A program made the position numbers and the translations under genes. Positions 9,269-17,828 of a stretch of 64,000 nt of DNA are shown one piece after another (within the stretch, counting starts at the first letter, position 1; each line of letters begins with the position of its first letter). The DNA comes from Haloimpatiens massiliensis (GTDB lineage: Bacteria > Bacillota > Clostridia > Clostridiales > Clostridiaceae): contig NZ_LT854639.1 in NCBI RefSeq assembly GCF_900184255.1, forward strand, positions 308,809-372,808, in the 5' to 3' direction. The notes under the pieces are model-generated. The model was not told the DNA's origin. It was given only the letters and a program-made list of their open reading frames with translations, and searched no databases.

Positions 9269-10357
9269 CTAGAGTGTTTGGACTTTTCCTCGAAAAATTT
9301 TTATTTTTCCCTGCAATTCCATCAATGATAATTTTTCTAGAATGTCTACTCTGGTATTATTTATAATAGTTTTTAGTTCATCTATGGTTTTAGGTTCTTT
9401 ATGTATGGAATTTAATATTAATTTTTCTATAGAATCTATTTTAAAACTATTAGTAGCTTGTACTTGATTATTTTGTTCATAGTTTTCAATTTTTTTAATA
9501 GACTTATCCAGCAATTGCCTTGGGGAAATATATATTTTTGAGCCATTTAATATTAATTCATTGCTTCCTATACTTTCTTTTGAAAAAATATTATCAGGTG
9601 CAGCAAATACTTGTCTACCATATTTTTTAGCAAATTCTGCTGTTATAAGAGACCCACTGCTACGGCTAGCTTCTATTACTAGAAGTTTCTTGCTAAAGGC
9701 ACTAATTAGTCTATTTCTTTTTGGAAAATTTTTAGCATCTGGCTCGGTACCTGGAGGATACTCGGACACCACTGCTCCTATTTCTATAATCTTCTCCATA
9801 AGTTTTTTATGCTCTTTAGGGTAAACTACATCAACACCGCATCCTAAAAATGCCATAGTATATCCCCCTAAATTTATACAAGCTGTATGAGAATAGCCAT
9901 CTATTCCTTTTGCCATACCACTTATAACAGTTATGTTATTCGCACATAAAAATTCAGCTGCTTCTTTAGCTATTCTTTTCCCATAATCAGTACATCTTCT
10001 AGAGCCAACTATACCTACACCTAAAGGATTTTTTCTAATATTGCCCAAATAGTATAAAAGATTGGGGGAATCTTTAAGTTTCTTAACTTCTATTGGATAT
10101 AACTCATCATTTATATTAAGTATCTTTATACCATTAATAATACATTTTTTTATTATAAAATCTGCTCTACTCATAGTTTCATCTTTAGACTCTACTATAG
10201 TTTTAGCAATTTTGTCACCTACTCCCCCTACGCTAATTAGCTCATGATAGGAAGCTTTAAATATATTTTCTGGTACGTTAAACTTTTCTAAAAGTTTCTT
10301 ACCCATAACTGGACCTATACCCTTTATTTCACTCAACCATATCCAATATACATTCAT
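9269..10357 (-). CDS. dprA: DNA-processing protein DprA (Smf)
   Basis: DprA binds incoming single-stranded DNA and loads RecA during natural transformation. The N-terminus has a helix-hairpin-helix (IKGIGPVMGKKLLEKF). The central Rossmann-like domain holds GIVGSRRCTDYGKR, ISGMAKGIDGYSH, the FLGCGVDVVYPKEH loop and PKRNRLISAFS. The C-terminus is a winged-helix segment from about residue 310 (IEKLILNSIHKEPKTIDEL). The length of 362 residues is normal. It is co-directional with comM, 19 bases upstream, and probably shares its transcript. In many Clostridia topA follows dprA; here a repeat and a divergent HTH gene follow, so the locus has been rearranged or this is a second copy. Confidence 0.93.
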   Translation of the reverse strand: MNVYWIWLSEIKGIGPVMGKKLLEKFNVPENIFKASYHELISVGGVGDKIAKTIVESKDETMSRADFIIKKCIINGIKILNINDELYPIEVKKLKDSPNLLYYLGNIRKNPLGVGIVGSRRCTDYGKRIAKEAAEFLCANNITVISGMAKGIDGYSHTACINLGGYTMAFLGCGVDVVYPKEHKKLMEKIIEIGAVVSEYPPGTEPDAKNFPKRNRLISAFSKKLLVIEASRSSGSLITAEFAKKYGRQVFAAPDNIFSKESIGSNELILNGSKIYISPRQLLDKSIKKIENYEQNNQVQATNSFKIDSIEKLILNSIHKEPKTIDELKTIINNTRVDILEKLSLMELQGKIKIFRGKVQTL

Positions 10358-10376
10358 TTCTATTTAAGACTCTCCT

Positions 10377-11924
10377 TTACACCACCATCATATTGGCTTG
10401 CTCCTTATCAAATTCTCTACAAATAAGCGCTTTTGCCACATGCTTCTTTAAAATATTTTCTGTTCCATCCATATCTGCAAAAGTTCTTGCTACTTTTAAA
10501 AACTTATGAAAAGTTCTTGCGCTATATTTGAATCTGTCATAAGCCATTTGAAGCAAATTAATACACTCATTGTTTAATACACAAAATTCCTTAATCATAG
10601 AAGGTGTCATTTGAGCATTACAATTTACTCCTTCTAAATTTTTAAATCTAACCATTTGCATTTTCCTAGTTCTCTCAACTATTTCTCTGATTTTCTGAGA
10701 GGATATACCTTTTTCATACTTAGAAAGCTTCATAAACTCTACTGGTTGAACATTTTTCTGTATATCTATTCTATCTAATATGGGCCCTGAAAGCTTTTGC
10801 CTATACTTTAACACCTCATAATCAGTACAATGACACCTATCTTCCCCATAGTAACCACAGGGACATGGGTTCATTGCCGAAACCAACATAAAATTTGCTG
10901 GATAAGTATTTGTAAACCTAACCCTAGAAATAGTAACCTTATTATCCTCCAATGGCTGTCTTAAAGCATCTAAAGTGCCTTTATTGAACTCTGCTATTTC
11001 ATCTAAAAAAAGCACTCCATTGTGAGCAAGAGATATTTCACCGGGCATGGCATTATTGCCTCCCCCTATAAGAGAATTAGTTGAAGCATTATGATGTGGC
11101 GCTCTAAAAGGTCTTTCTGTTATAAGTCTGCCTCTGTTTTTTAAAAGCCCCGCTACACTATAAATTTTAGTTACTTCTAAAGCCTCTTCTTCTGTCATAG
11201 CCGGCAATATAGTTGGAATTCGCTTTGCAATCATAGATTTACCACATCCTGGTGAACCAGAAAGCAGTATATTGTGCCCTCCTGCTGCAGCTACTGTTAT
11301 AAATTCTATGGCTTCATCCTGCCCTTGAACATCCTCAAAATCAATAAAATATTTTCTTCTGACCACATGATCATCTTTAAAATTTTCTACATTTTCATAA
11401 GTATTAGTTCCCTCAATAAATTCTACTACTTCCTTCAAATTTTCAAATCCAAATATATTTATACCATTTACAAGTGAAGCCTCCTTTAGATTTCGCTTTG
11501 GAACTATTAGATTAGTGATTCCTCTTTTCTTTGCCTCAATAACCATAGGCAGTACACCACTGCATGGTCTTAAGTCTGCATTCAATGATAATTCTCCTAT
11601 AAATCCAAAGATGGACAAATCCCCTGTGCACAACTGTTTAGATTGTATAAGAAGACCTATAGCCATACCTAAATCAAAGTGCGAACCGCTTTTTTTCACG
11701 TCACAGGGCGAAAGATTCACTACTATTTTCATTTTAGGGAATTCATATTTCGAATGAACAACAGCTGCTTCTAATCTTTCCCTCGCTTCCTTTATGGCAG
11801 TGTCACCTAAGCCTACAATAGAAACAGCTGGTTTACCGTAAATAGTGTCCGTTTCTATTTTAACTGTATATGCATCTATTCCACTTATGGCAAAACTATT
11901 TACAACTGAAGCCAAAGATTTCAT
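10377..11924 (-). CDS. comM: YifB/ComM family Mg-chelatase-like AAA ATPase
   Basis: The ComM family is known as a hexameric helicase aiding branch migration during transformation. The N-terminal Lon-protease-like fold spans about residues 1-170 (GIDAYTVKIETDTIYGKPAVSIVGLGD). The ATPase domain has Walker A SGSPGCGKSM near residue 220, Walker B GVLFLDEIAEF near 300 and the SAMNPCPCGYYG cysteine loop with CHC. The C-terminal magnesium-chelatase domain ends after FADMDGTENILKKHVAKAL. The length of 515 residues is typical. It precedes dprA by 19 bases, so the pair forms a competence-type operon. A RAYT gene lies 47 bases upstream on the same strand and may have separated comM from its original promoter. 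Confidence 0.92.
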   Translation of the reverse strand: MKSLASVVNSFAISGIDAYTVKIETDTIYGKPAVSIVGLGDTAIKEARERLEAAVVHSKYEFPKMKIVVNLSPCDVKKSGSHFDLGMAIGLLIQSKQLCTGDLSIFGFIGELSLNADLRPCSGVLPMVIEAKKRGITNLIVPKRNLKEASLVNGINIFGFENLKEVVEFIEGTNTYENVENFKDDHVVRRKYFIDFEDVQGQDEAIEFITVAAAGGHNILLSGSPGCGKSMIAKRIPTILPAMTEEEALEVTKIYSVAGLLKNRGRLITERPFRAPHHNASTNSLIGGGNNAMPGEISLAHNGVLFLDEIAEFNKGTLDALRQPLEDNKVTISRVRFTNTYPANFMLVSAMNPCPCGYYGEDRCHCTDYEVLKYRQKLSGPILDRIDIQKNVQPVEFMKLSKYEKGISSQKIREIVERTRKMQMVRFKNLEGVNCNAQMTPSMIKEFCVLNNECINLLQMAYDRFKYSARTFHKFLKVARTFADMDGTENILKKHVAKALICREFDKEQANMMVV

Positions 11925-11971
11925 CTCCTTTTCCTTAAAATTAAACTATGATCAATTTCATAATGCATCCA

Positions 11972-12562
11972 TCATGCATCAATTTTAACTTTTATACCAC
12001 TTTCCACAAAGTTCTTATATAACTCTCTTTTATCTGCTTCCTTGTAATAACAAAGAATTTTGTCAGAACATATAATTTTTTCTTTTTTTTCACCTATATA
12101 CATGCTGTAGCTACTCCACTGATACTCCTCTGGCTTTTGAACCATATTAGCTTTCAATGGGTTTAAATGAATATATCTGCTAGCCTCAAGCATTTGGACA
12201 TCTGTTTCTATAAACTGTGGATGATACCTGTCTTGAAATAAGTGGCCTATGTAATTATATTTTTTATTAAAATATTTTGCATACATGGCATTTACCCTCC
12301 CTATAAATTTACCTGGTGGTTTATCCTTTGTTTCTATTAATATGTGTACATGGTTATCCATCAAACAATAGCAAATTATCTTATATCCATCATATTTAAA
12401 GTGGTCTAGTGCCTCTTCTATCAATATTAAATAGTATTGAAAATCTTCTCCATCTCTAAATATATCATTTCTATGGTTGCCTCTTGCAGTTATATGGCAG
12501 CTGCTTCCGGGAAACCAAGGTACTTTTGGTGTAGGCAAAACAGCACCCTCCTTTTTCATCAC
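11972..12562 (-). CDS. REP-associated tyrosine transposase (RAYT, Y1_Tnp family)
   Basis: Single-strand HUH transposase of 196 residues. The HUH motif is NHVHILI (near residue 70). The tyrosine helix region is VNAMYAKYFNKKY, with Tyr94 or Tyr97 as candidate nucleophile, followed by IGHLFQDRYHPQ and the family-typical SRYIHLNPLKANMV and WSSYSMY. RAYTs are single-copy domesticated relatives of IS200/IS605 that act on short palindromic REP repeats. Here a family A hairpin repeat begins 19 bases upstream of its start, and seven more copies lie within 12 kb, so family A is the likely partner. Two adjacent ATG codons are possible starts. It appears intact. Confidence 0.88.
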   Translation of the reverse strand: MMKKEGAVLPTPKVPWFPGSSCHITARGNHRNDIFRDGEDFQYYLILIEEALDHFKYDGYKIICYCLMDNHVHILIETKDKPPGKFIGRVNAMYAKYFNKKYNYIGHLFQDRYHPQFIETDVQMLEASRYIHLNPLKANMVQKPEEYQWSSYSMYIGEKKEKIICSDKILCYYKEADKRELYKNFVESGIKVKIDA

Positions 12563-12580
12563 TATTCTTGATTATGACCA

Positions 12581-12776
12581 TTTCTATAAATTTTACACAT
12601 TAATTTGCTTTATTTTATTTATAAAAACTTGAATAAAGGGAAATTAGCATAAAAAAACACATAGATTAAAGTTTAGTTTACTTTATCTATGTGTTTTGTT
12701 TTTTATTGAATTATTGGTAAAATTTATACCCCAGGGGTGCTGACAAAAAAAGGATGTAGCGGAGCGGAAGACTTTA
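12581..12776. repeat. Family A repeat, copy 5 (full length, next to RAYT)
   Basis: Full-length copy. It has the leader (tctataaattttacacatta), the hairpin (acacatagattaaag with ctttatctatgtgt), the spacer (tattgaattattggtaaaa) and the tail (caggggtgctgacaaaaaaa, gatgtagcggagcggaagac). It is directly upstream of the transposase gene, the position expected for a RAYT-associated repeat. Confidence 0.85.
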
Positions 12777-12883
12777 AAACTTTTTTCATATTTTAATTAA
12801 AAATTAATAAACATTTAAATTTGAAATTGTTCAATAATAATAATATATACATGATATAATAATAAAAAAGGAGGTTGAAGCTA

Positions 12884-13183
12884 ATGGAATTAAGAAAAAA
12901 TAATGCTGTAGTTATACCAGAGGATATACTTCCATTATTAGATGACTTAGCTCACGGTGATTCCCTAGATGAAAATGTACGAATATCTATAGCAATAAGT
13001 TTATTTGTTGCTAAAAGTGTTTCCTTAGCTAGAGCGGCAGAAATTGCTAGACTTTCACTAAATGATTTTATATATATACTTAATTTCAAAAATATTCCTT
13101 GGGGTGAATACACAGATGAAGATATAAAAGAAGATGAAATGGCAATAAAGGATATACTAAAGGAGTATAACAAAAATGACTAA
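12884..13183 (+). CDS. UPF0175 family antitoxin
   Basis: Small protein of about 99 residues in the UPF0175 family, usually the antitoxin partner of DUF3368 PIN-domain proteins. The sequence shows the family's helical DNA-binding-like core (SIAISLFVAKSVSLARAAEIA, given here by its core, then RLSLNDFIYIL). The C-terminus is acidic (EDIKEDEMAIKDILKEY). The start is the ATG eight codons short of the open frame's edge region, because aggagg precedes it by nine bases. Its end overlaps the next gene by eight bases, the usual coupling for a toxin-antitoxin pair. Confidence 0.8.
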   Translation: MELRKNNAVVIPEDILPLLDDLAHGDSLDENVRISIAISLFVAKSVSLARAAEIARLSLNDFIYILNFKNIPWGEYTDEDIKEDEMAIKDILKEYNKND

Positions 13184-13697
13184 AATCGTGTGCAATTCCA
13201 GTCCCATTATAGGCTTAAGTATAATTAATAAATTAAATTTATTATGGGAAATTTTTAACCAAGTATATATAACTGAAGAGGTATATATAGAGATTACTCA
13301 AAACAATGAATTCAAACATTATGGACAAGAGGAACTTAAAAAGGCCGTTAATGAGGGAAAAATAACAGTTTATAAGATAAAAAATAATAAAATAGTAGAA
13401 TCAATGATTGGAAGATTACATCGTGGAGAATTAGAGGTAATACAGGCTGCTAAAGAATTAAATATTAATAAAGTTATTATTGATGATAGATCTGCTAGAA
13501 ATAGAGCCAAAGACATGTTGCTTAAACCTATAGGAATCATAGGAATTCTACAATTAGCAAAGAAATTAGGAAAAATTGCTGAAATCAAGTTATATTTAGA
13601 TATACTTATTGAAGAAGGTTATAGGATTTCAAAAAGATTATATTTAGAATCTTTAAAAATTGCTTGTGAGGAAGAAAAAATTTTTGAAAACAAATAA
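13176..13697 (+). CDS. DUF3368 PIN-like toxin
   Basis: PIN-fold protein of 173 residues, predicted to be a metal-dependent ribonuclease toxin. PIN landmarks are the N-terminal IVCNSSPIIGL (Asn/Ser in place of the classic Asp), the HRGELEVIQAAKEL acidic motif in the middle and VIIDDRSARNRAKDM later. Translation is coupled to the UPF0175 gene by overlap. The module is bounded by family A repeats on both sides (12581-12776 and 13786-13862), so it may have been carried or trapped between them. RNA target unknown. Confidence 0.8.
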   Translation: MTKIVCNSSPIIGLSIINKLNLLWEIFNQVYITEEVYIEITQNNEFKHYGQEELKKAVNEGKITVYKIKNNKIVESMIGRLHRGELEVIQAAKELNINKVIIDDRSARNRAKDMLLKPIGIIGILQLAKKLGKIAEIKLYLDILIEEGYRISKRLYLESLKIACEEEKIFENK

Positions 13698-13785
13698 TAA
13701 AACTTGAATTATATTTACTGTCTTTTATATAGTGAAGATATTTACCCAGAATTTCCTCTGTTAATATTTGAAAATATATTATATA

Positions 13786-13862
13786 ATTATTGGAGAAAAC
13801 TACACCCAGGGGTGCTGACAAAAAAAGGCTGCAGCGGAGCGGAAGACTTTTTTTGTTTGCTA
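13786..13862. repeat. Family A repeat, copy 6 (spacer and tail)
   Basis: Spacer and tail only (attattggagaaaactacac, caggggtgctgacaaaaaaa, gcagcggagcggaagac, tttgtttgct), about 90 bases past the DUF3368 stop. Confidence 0.8.
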
Positions 13863-13924
13863 ATTTTGGATAACCAGATACCAGTCTCCTAGAGATTAAC
13901 AGGTATTTTTTCAAATAATATCAA

Positions 13925-14068
13925 TAGCATAAAAAACACATAGATTAAAGTTTAGTTTGCTTTATTCATGTGTTTTTGTTTTTTTATTGAATTATTGGTA
14001 AAAATTACACCCCAGGGGTGCTGACAAAAAAAGGATGTAGCGAAGCGGAGGACTTTTTTTGTTTGCTA
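13925..14068. repeat. Family A repeat, copy 7
   Basis: Hairpin (acacatagattaaag, then ctttattcatgtgt) plus spacer and tail (caggggtgctgacaaaaaaa, gtagcgaagcggaggac). It lies in tandem 62 bases after copy 6. The rest of 13698-14219 shows no gene I can support. Confidence 0.85.
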
Positions 14069-14219
14069 CTAATGCAAACATACATATTTCATTGGTTAGA
14101 AAAGAACTATAGTAATCACTTTTATAACATCTAACTACCTCTTCTCCCAAGCAGATATCGCTAACCATGCAAAGCTTATACTCATTAAAAAAATATTGTT
14201 GATTTCTTTTAGATTTATA

Positions 14220-14755
14220 TTACTGATATTGAAAAAAAGGTGATATAATTTCTTTATTTTTTAGTATAAATTTTTTAACTTTTTCTTTTTTATTTGTGTC
14301 TATTTCTAATTTTATATTGTTGTCCCGGAGGTATTCGTTTAACTTTAAAGACCTTATTACATAACTATCTTCTAATTTACCTACTTTAATACTTTCAAAA
14401 TCTGATGATTTTTTTGTATATATTTTACATATCCAAGTTTAAATGCCAAATTTTCCTTAATAATAGTTTCTTTCTTAGTAATTTCTATTTCTTCATCATA
14501 ACCGGTAAAACTTTTGATATCCTTAAATTTTCCTATAGCTTCCCATATAACATTGAATAAAGAAAAGATAAATATAATTAATACAAAGAGATTTGTTAGA
14601 TCAATGTCGATAGAGCCTATGTTATTATTAATTGCAGTTATTAAGGATATTACAAATATAGATAAATTAATTATTAAGCTAATACCTTCTCTTTTCTTTA
14701 AAAAAAATAAATATTTATAGAAATTTACAATCATTTTAAATTTCTTATTTTTCAT
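14220..14755 (-). pseudogene. Two-helix membrane protein of unknown function, frameshifted
   Basis: The start encodes a basic N-terminus, two membrane helices (LIINLSIFVISLITAI and LTNLFVLIIFIFSLFNVI) and a charged stretch (YDEEIEITKKETIIKENLAF). The frame then breaks near an A run at about 14405-14425. The alternative frame continues with KKSSDFESIKVGKLEDSYV, RSLKLNEYLRDNNIKLEI and a lysine-rich tail, ending after FFQYQ. Joined, it would be about 178 residues: two N-terminal helices and a cytoplasmic beta-rich domain. Several antiviral effector families have that layout, but I cannot assign it. It lies among repeats and is probably decaying. Confidence 0.6.
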
Positions 14756-14904
14756 TAAACCACCCCACTATTCTAAGAAACTGCAATATTTTGTTTATTG
14801 AAAACATAATATATAAATTATTTATTTTGGTTCTTTTAACTTTTTTCCCATATTTAATCCTTTTTTAGTTATATTCTACATAATTGTTTTAATTCCTTTT
14901 ACCA

Positions 14905-15107
14905 ATTCTACAAATTTTACACATATAAATTTCTATATTTTCTACATGAAATCTAAATGAACGTAAAAAACACATAGATTAAAGTACATTTTAATAGTTT
15001 ACTTTATCTATGCGTTTTTGTTTTTTATTGCATTATCGGTAAGAATTACATCACAGGGGTACTTACAAAAAAAGGATGTAGCAGAGCGGAAGACTTTTTT
15101 GTTTGCT
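14905..15107. repeat. Family A repeat, copy 8 (full length)
   Basis: Full-length copy with leader, hairpin (acacatagattaaagt and actttatctatgcgt), spacer and tail. Its right end (tttgtttgct) abuts the broken end of the IS982-type transposase, which marks a clean repeat boundary. Confidence 0.85.
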
Positions 15108-15608
15108 ATGAAGTTTAAATCCATAGTAAATTTCTTTTTTTGATGCACATCTGCCGTAGGCGGCTACGCCTCTAAAGGTCTTATGAAAATGTGCTCTTCC
15201 AAACTTACATGCATAAATAGGCATACTGTCTACAATACGATGGTTATCATACTGTATGCAAAGAATTTCGCTAAGTTTTTTTCTAATACTTTCTATAACT
15301 TTGAAAAGCGCTCTTCGAGTTCTATTAAATCGAGTGCGACATGAGAAATTAGGGAATAACTTCCTAAGATTCTTTTTACAATAGCCAATCCAAGCATTTT
15401 CTGAGTCTATTGTTAAAAGTTCTCCAACTAATGCTATAGTAATTATTTCACTATCATGCATTATTGCAGTATTAACATTTTTTCTGTTCTTTACAGAGTC
15501 AGGTGTTATTTCTTGATAAATATCATCAATAATGACAAAACTTACAGTAATAAAGTCTTTTAAACTTTCAATATTTATGGTAATGTTGTGTTTAGAAAGC
15601 TCTAACAT
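15063..15608 (-). pseudogene. IS982-type transposase, 3'-truncated at a family A repeat
   Basis: N-terminal half of a DDE transposase. Matches to the IS982 pattern are RIVDSMPIYACKFGR (first catalytic Asp), HKTFRGVAAYGRC and YYGFKLH. The homologous part ends at about base 15108; the last 15 codons before the stop come from the adjoining repeat. The usual protein is nearly 300 residues, so the second half with the remaining catalytic acids is gone, and nothing to the left of the repeat resembles it. The ATG after ggaggtaacatat is the better start. Inactive remnant. Confidence 0.7.
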
Positions 15609-15795
15609 ATATGTTACCTCCATTGATTATTTGGTCATTTTTAATGAAAGGTTAACATATTATGTTGGGGCTTTTCTATATGTAAATTATGTTAAAATAA
15701 TTTACTAGCACAAGAGATTAATTTAAACATGTTTTAAAGACCTAATGATACTATAAAATATAGACAAAGCAATCATAATGAATTAATTATAACAT

Positions 15796-16059
15796 AAACG
15801 AAAAAGTAATTTAGACTTTGATAAATATAAGGTTCAAAGTATACTCTCTATCGAGAGATATTTCTTACTTGTATTTTTACAAATCAATTTTTTAGAATTG
15901 TATAGGTTATATCATCTTAATGAAGTAGAAACATTAGGCAATGCCATTGAAGTAATGCAAAGCCTGTCGGCCAAAGAATTAGTGTACCTAGTATATAAAA
16001 AAGCTAACGACAATATCCCTATAGAGATAATACTATGTGAGCTAAAGCTAGCTTCTTAA
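15796..16059 (+). pseudogene. Possible gene remnant without a start codon
   Basis: An open frame of 87 codons reads like protein rather than AT noise towards its end (LGNAIEVMQSLSAKELVYLV, then ANDNIPIEIILCELKLAS-stop). No ATG, GTG or ribosome site is found at the left end. The nearest internal ATG would give 34 residues. I do not recognise the family. It may be the end of a gene cut by the rearrangement that truncated the neighbouring transposase. The flanks (15624-15795 and 16060-16200) show nothing. Confidence 0.3.
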
Positions 16060-16200
16060 AAAATTAATTGTATTAATGTAGGATAAGTCTAAGCTAAGTT
16101 GTTGGATTAAAATCCCTAAAGATAAATTTATAACTATAATTGGTAATTAGGCTTTTGAAATTGCAGAACATAAGTTAATTCTTAAAAATTTTTATGCACA

Positions 16201-17769
16201 TTAATTTCTATTTTTTTTCTTTAATCTTATATATACATGTCTAGCTAGATATTTATATTCCTCTACATTAAATTTATTTATAATAATTGCATATACAATT
16301 ACACCTATAAATGAAGATACGCCCAAATTAAGTATTGTAAAAATTAATCCTTTATTTAAAATTTTATTTAGACACATATTTACTAAGAATACTACAACTC
16401 CCATTATTAGTGATGCAACTACAACTTTGCAAAAAATCATAACTATCTCATAATAATTAAAATTAGTTTGTTTAATAAAACTTCTTAAAAGAAGAATAGT
16501 AGTAACTACAGCTGCAACCGTAGTAGCTATAGCCAATCCATTAATCCCCCAATTTCTAATTAAAATTATATTAAGCACTATATTCACTAAAACTCCTATG
16601 CCACTATTTATCATAGGGGTTTTAGTATCCTTTATAGAGTAAAAAGCCCTATTCATCACATCTCTAATACCATATATAATCATAGCAGGTGCATAACAAA
16701 CAAGAACACTTGCAGTAAGTTTAGCTGCTTTATCATCAAATGCTCCATGCTTAAATACTACATCAATAATCGGTACTCTAAGTAGCACCATACCTACTGT
16801 GGCAGGAATCATAACTAAATTGATAGTATTTATAGCTTTAGTAAGAGTTCTTTCATAAGCTTTTATATCTTCTTTAGCAGATTCTCTAGAAAGTTCAGTG
16901 TATACTACTGTAGAAATCGCCATTCCAAACACCCCATATATAAACAAGTTCAACTTATTAGCAAAATTCAGTGTAGATATACTACCTTCTCCTACACTAG
17001 AAGCAAAAGCTCTGTCTACTAAAAAATTAACTTGAGTTATAGAGGTACCTACAATTACTGGAACTATTAAACTCATCATTTTTTTTATAGCTCTATCTTT
17101 AAAATCTAATACAAATCTATACTTATATCCTAATTTTATATATGTAGGAATATGTATAAGCATTTGAGCAAAGAAAGCTATAACTAAAGCAATTATAAGA
17201 CCTTCTGCGCCAAACTTATCTCCCCAAAGTATTAAATATGTAATTAGTACAATATTGAAAAAAATTGACATACTAGCTGGAACCGCAAATTCTTTATGTG
17301 CTTGCAGAACTCCTGTAAGAACATTTTGGACACCTACAAATATTAATGATATAAATACAATTCTCGTTATTTTTATAGCTTCTAAAAAATTAGCTTCACT
17401 GTATTTTGTTGCAAATCCTGGTCCAAAAATAAGAACTACATATTTTCCAAAAACTACTCCTAATAAACTAAGAATTACAGCTAATAAAACTGTTATATTT
17501 AGTATATTATTTACAAAATAATTTCTATCTTTAAAAGACTTATTTTCAATATAATCAGAAAGCATAGGAATAAATGTAGTACTTAAGGCTACTCCTATTG
17601 TAGCAAATAACATACTTGTTACACCCCATGCAAATACATATATATCACTCGAAAAGGAGGTACCATATTTTGCTGCTACTAAGCTTTCTCTAAAAAAACC
17701 CATAACTTTACTTAGTAAAGTTATTACCATTATAATTACTGTACTTTTTGCTAAACTCTTTCTTGACAT
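16201..17769 (-). CDS. MurJ/MviN-family lipid-linked oligosaccharide flippase
   Basis: Polytopic membrane protein of 522 residues with the MurJ/MviN signature STVIIMVITLLSKVMGFFRE at the N-terminus, about 14 predicted helices, and conserved RVIFISLIFVGVQNVLTGVL and RDVMNRAFYSIKDTKTPM. The family moves undecaprenyl-linked glycans across the membrane. As the last gene of the polysaccharide operon it could be the dedicated Wzx-equivalent for the capsule repeat unit or a second lipid II flippase. Position favours the former. The ribosome site (taggagagtatcaATG) is clear. Confidence 0.85.
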   Translation of the reverse strand: MSRKSLAKSTVIIMVITLLSKVMGFFRESLVAAKYGTSFSSDIYVFAWGVTSMLFATIGVALSTTFIPMLSDYIENKSFKDRNYFVNNILNITVLLAVILSLLGVVFGKYVVLIFGPGFATKYSEANFLEAIKITRIVFISLIFVGVQNVLTGVLQAHKEFAVPASMSIFFNIVLITYLILWGDKFGAEGLIIALVIAFFAQMLIHIPTYIKLGYKYRFVLDFKDRAIKKMMSLIVPVIVGTSITQVNFLVDRAFASSVGEGSISTLNFANKLNLFIYGVFGMAISTVVYTELSRESAKEDIKAYERTLTKAINTINLVMIPATVGMVLLRVPIIDVVFKHGAFDDKAAKLTASVLVCYAPAMIIYGIRDVMNRAFYSIKDTKTPMINSGIGVLVNIVLNIILIRNWGINGLAIATTVAAVVTTILLLRSFIKQTNFNYYEIVMIFCKVVVASLIMGVVVFLVNMCLNKILNKGLIFTILNLGVSSFIGVIVYAIIINKFNVEEYKYLARHVYIRLKKKNRN

Positions 17770-17828
17770 TGATACTCTCCTATAAAATTAAATATTATAT
17801 TCTTTAATCATAAGTTTAAACTTTAAAA

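Noticed and set aside
11274..11477. Plus-strand frame within comM
   Set aside because: It is antisense to a clear conserved ATPase and has no ribosome site.
13606..13914. Minus-strand frame over the end of the DUF3368 gene and a family A repeat
   Set aside because: It crosses a gene and a repeat boundary and resembles nothing; the plus-strand gene is well supported.
14220..14755. Naming the broken two-helix protein as a CBASS-type (Cap15-like) effector
   Set aside because: Only the general layout agrees; no cyclase gene is adjacent and no motif is diagnostic.
1..15107. Family A repeats as a CRISPR array
   Set aside because: Spacing is irregular (tens to thousands of bases), repeats are 60-200 bases long and no cas genes are present.
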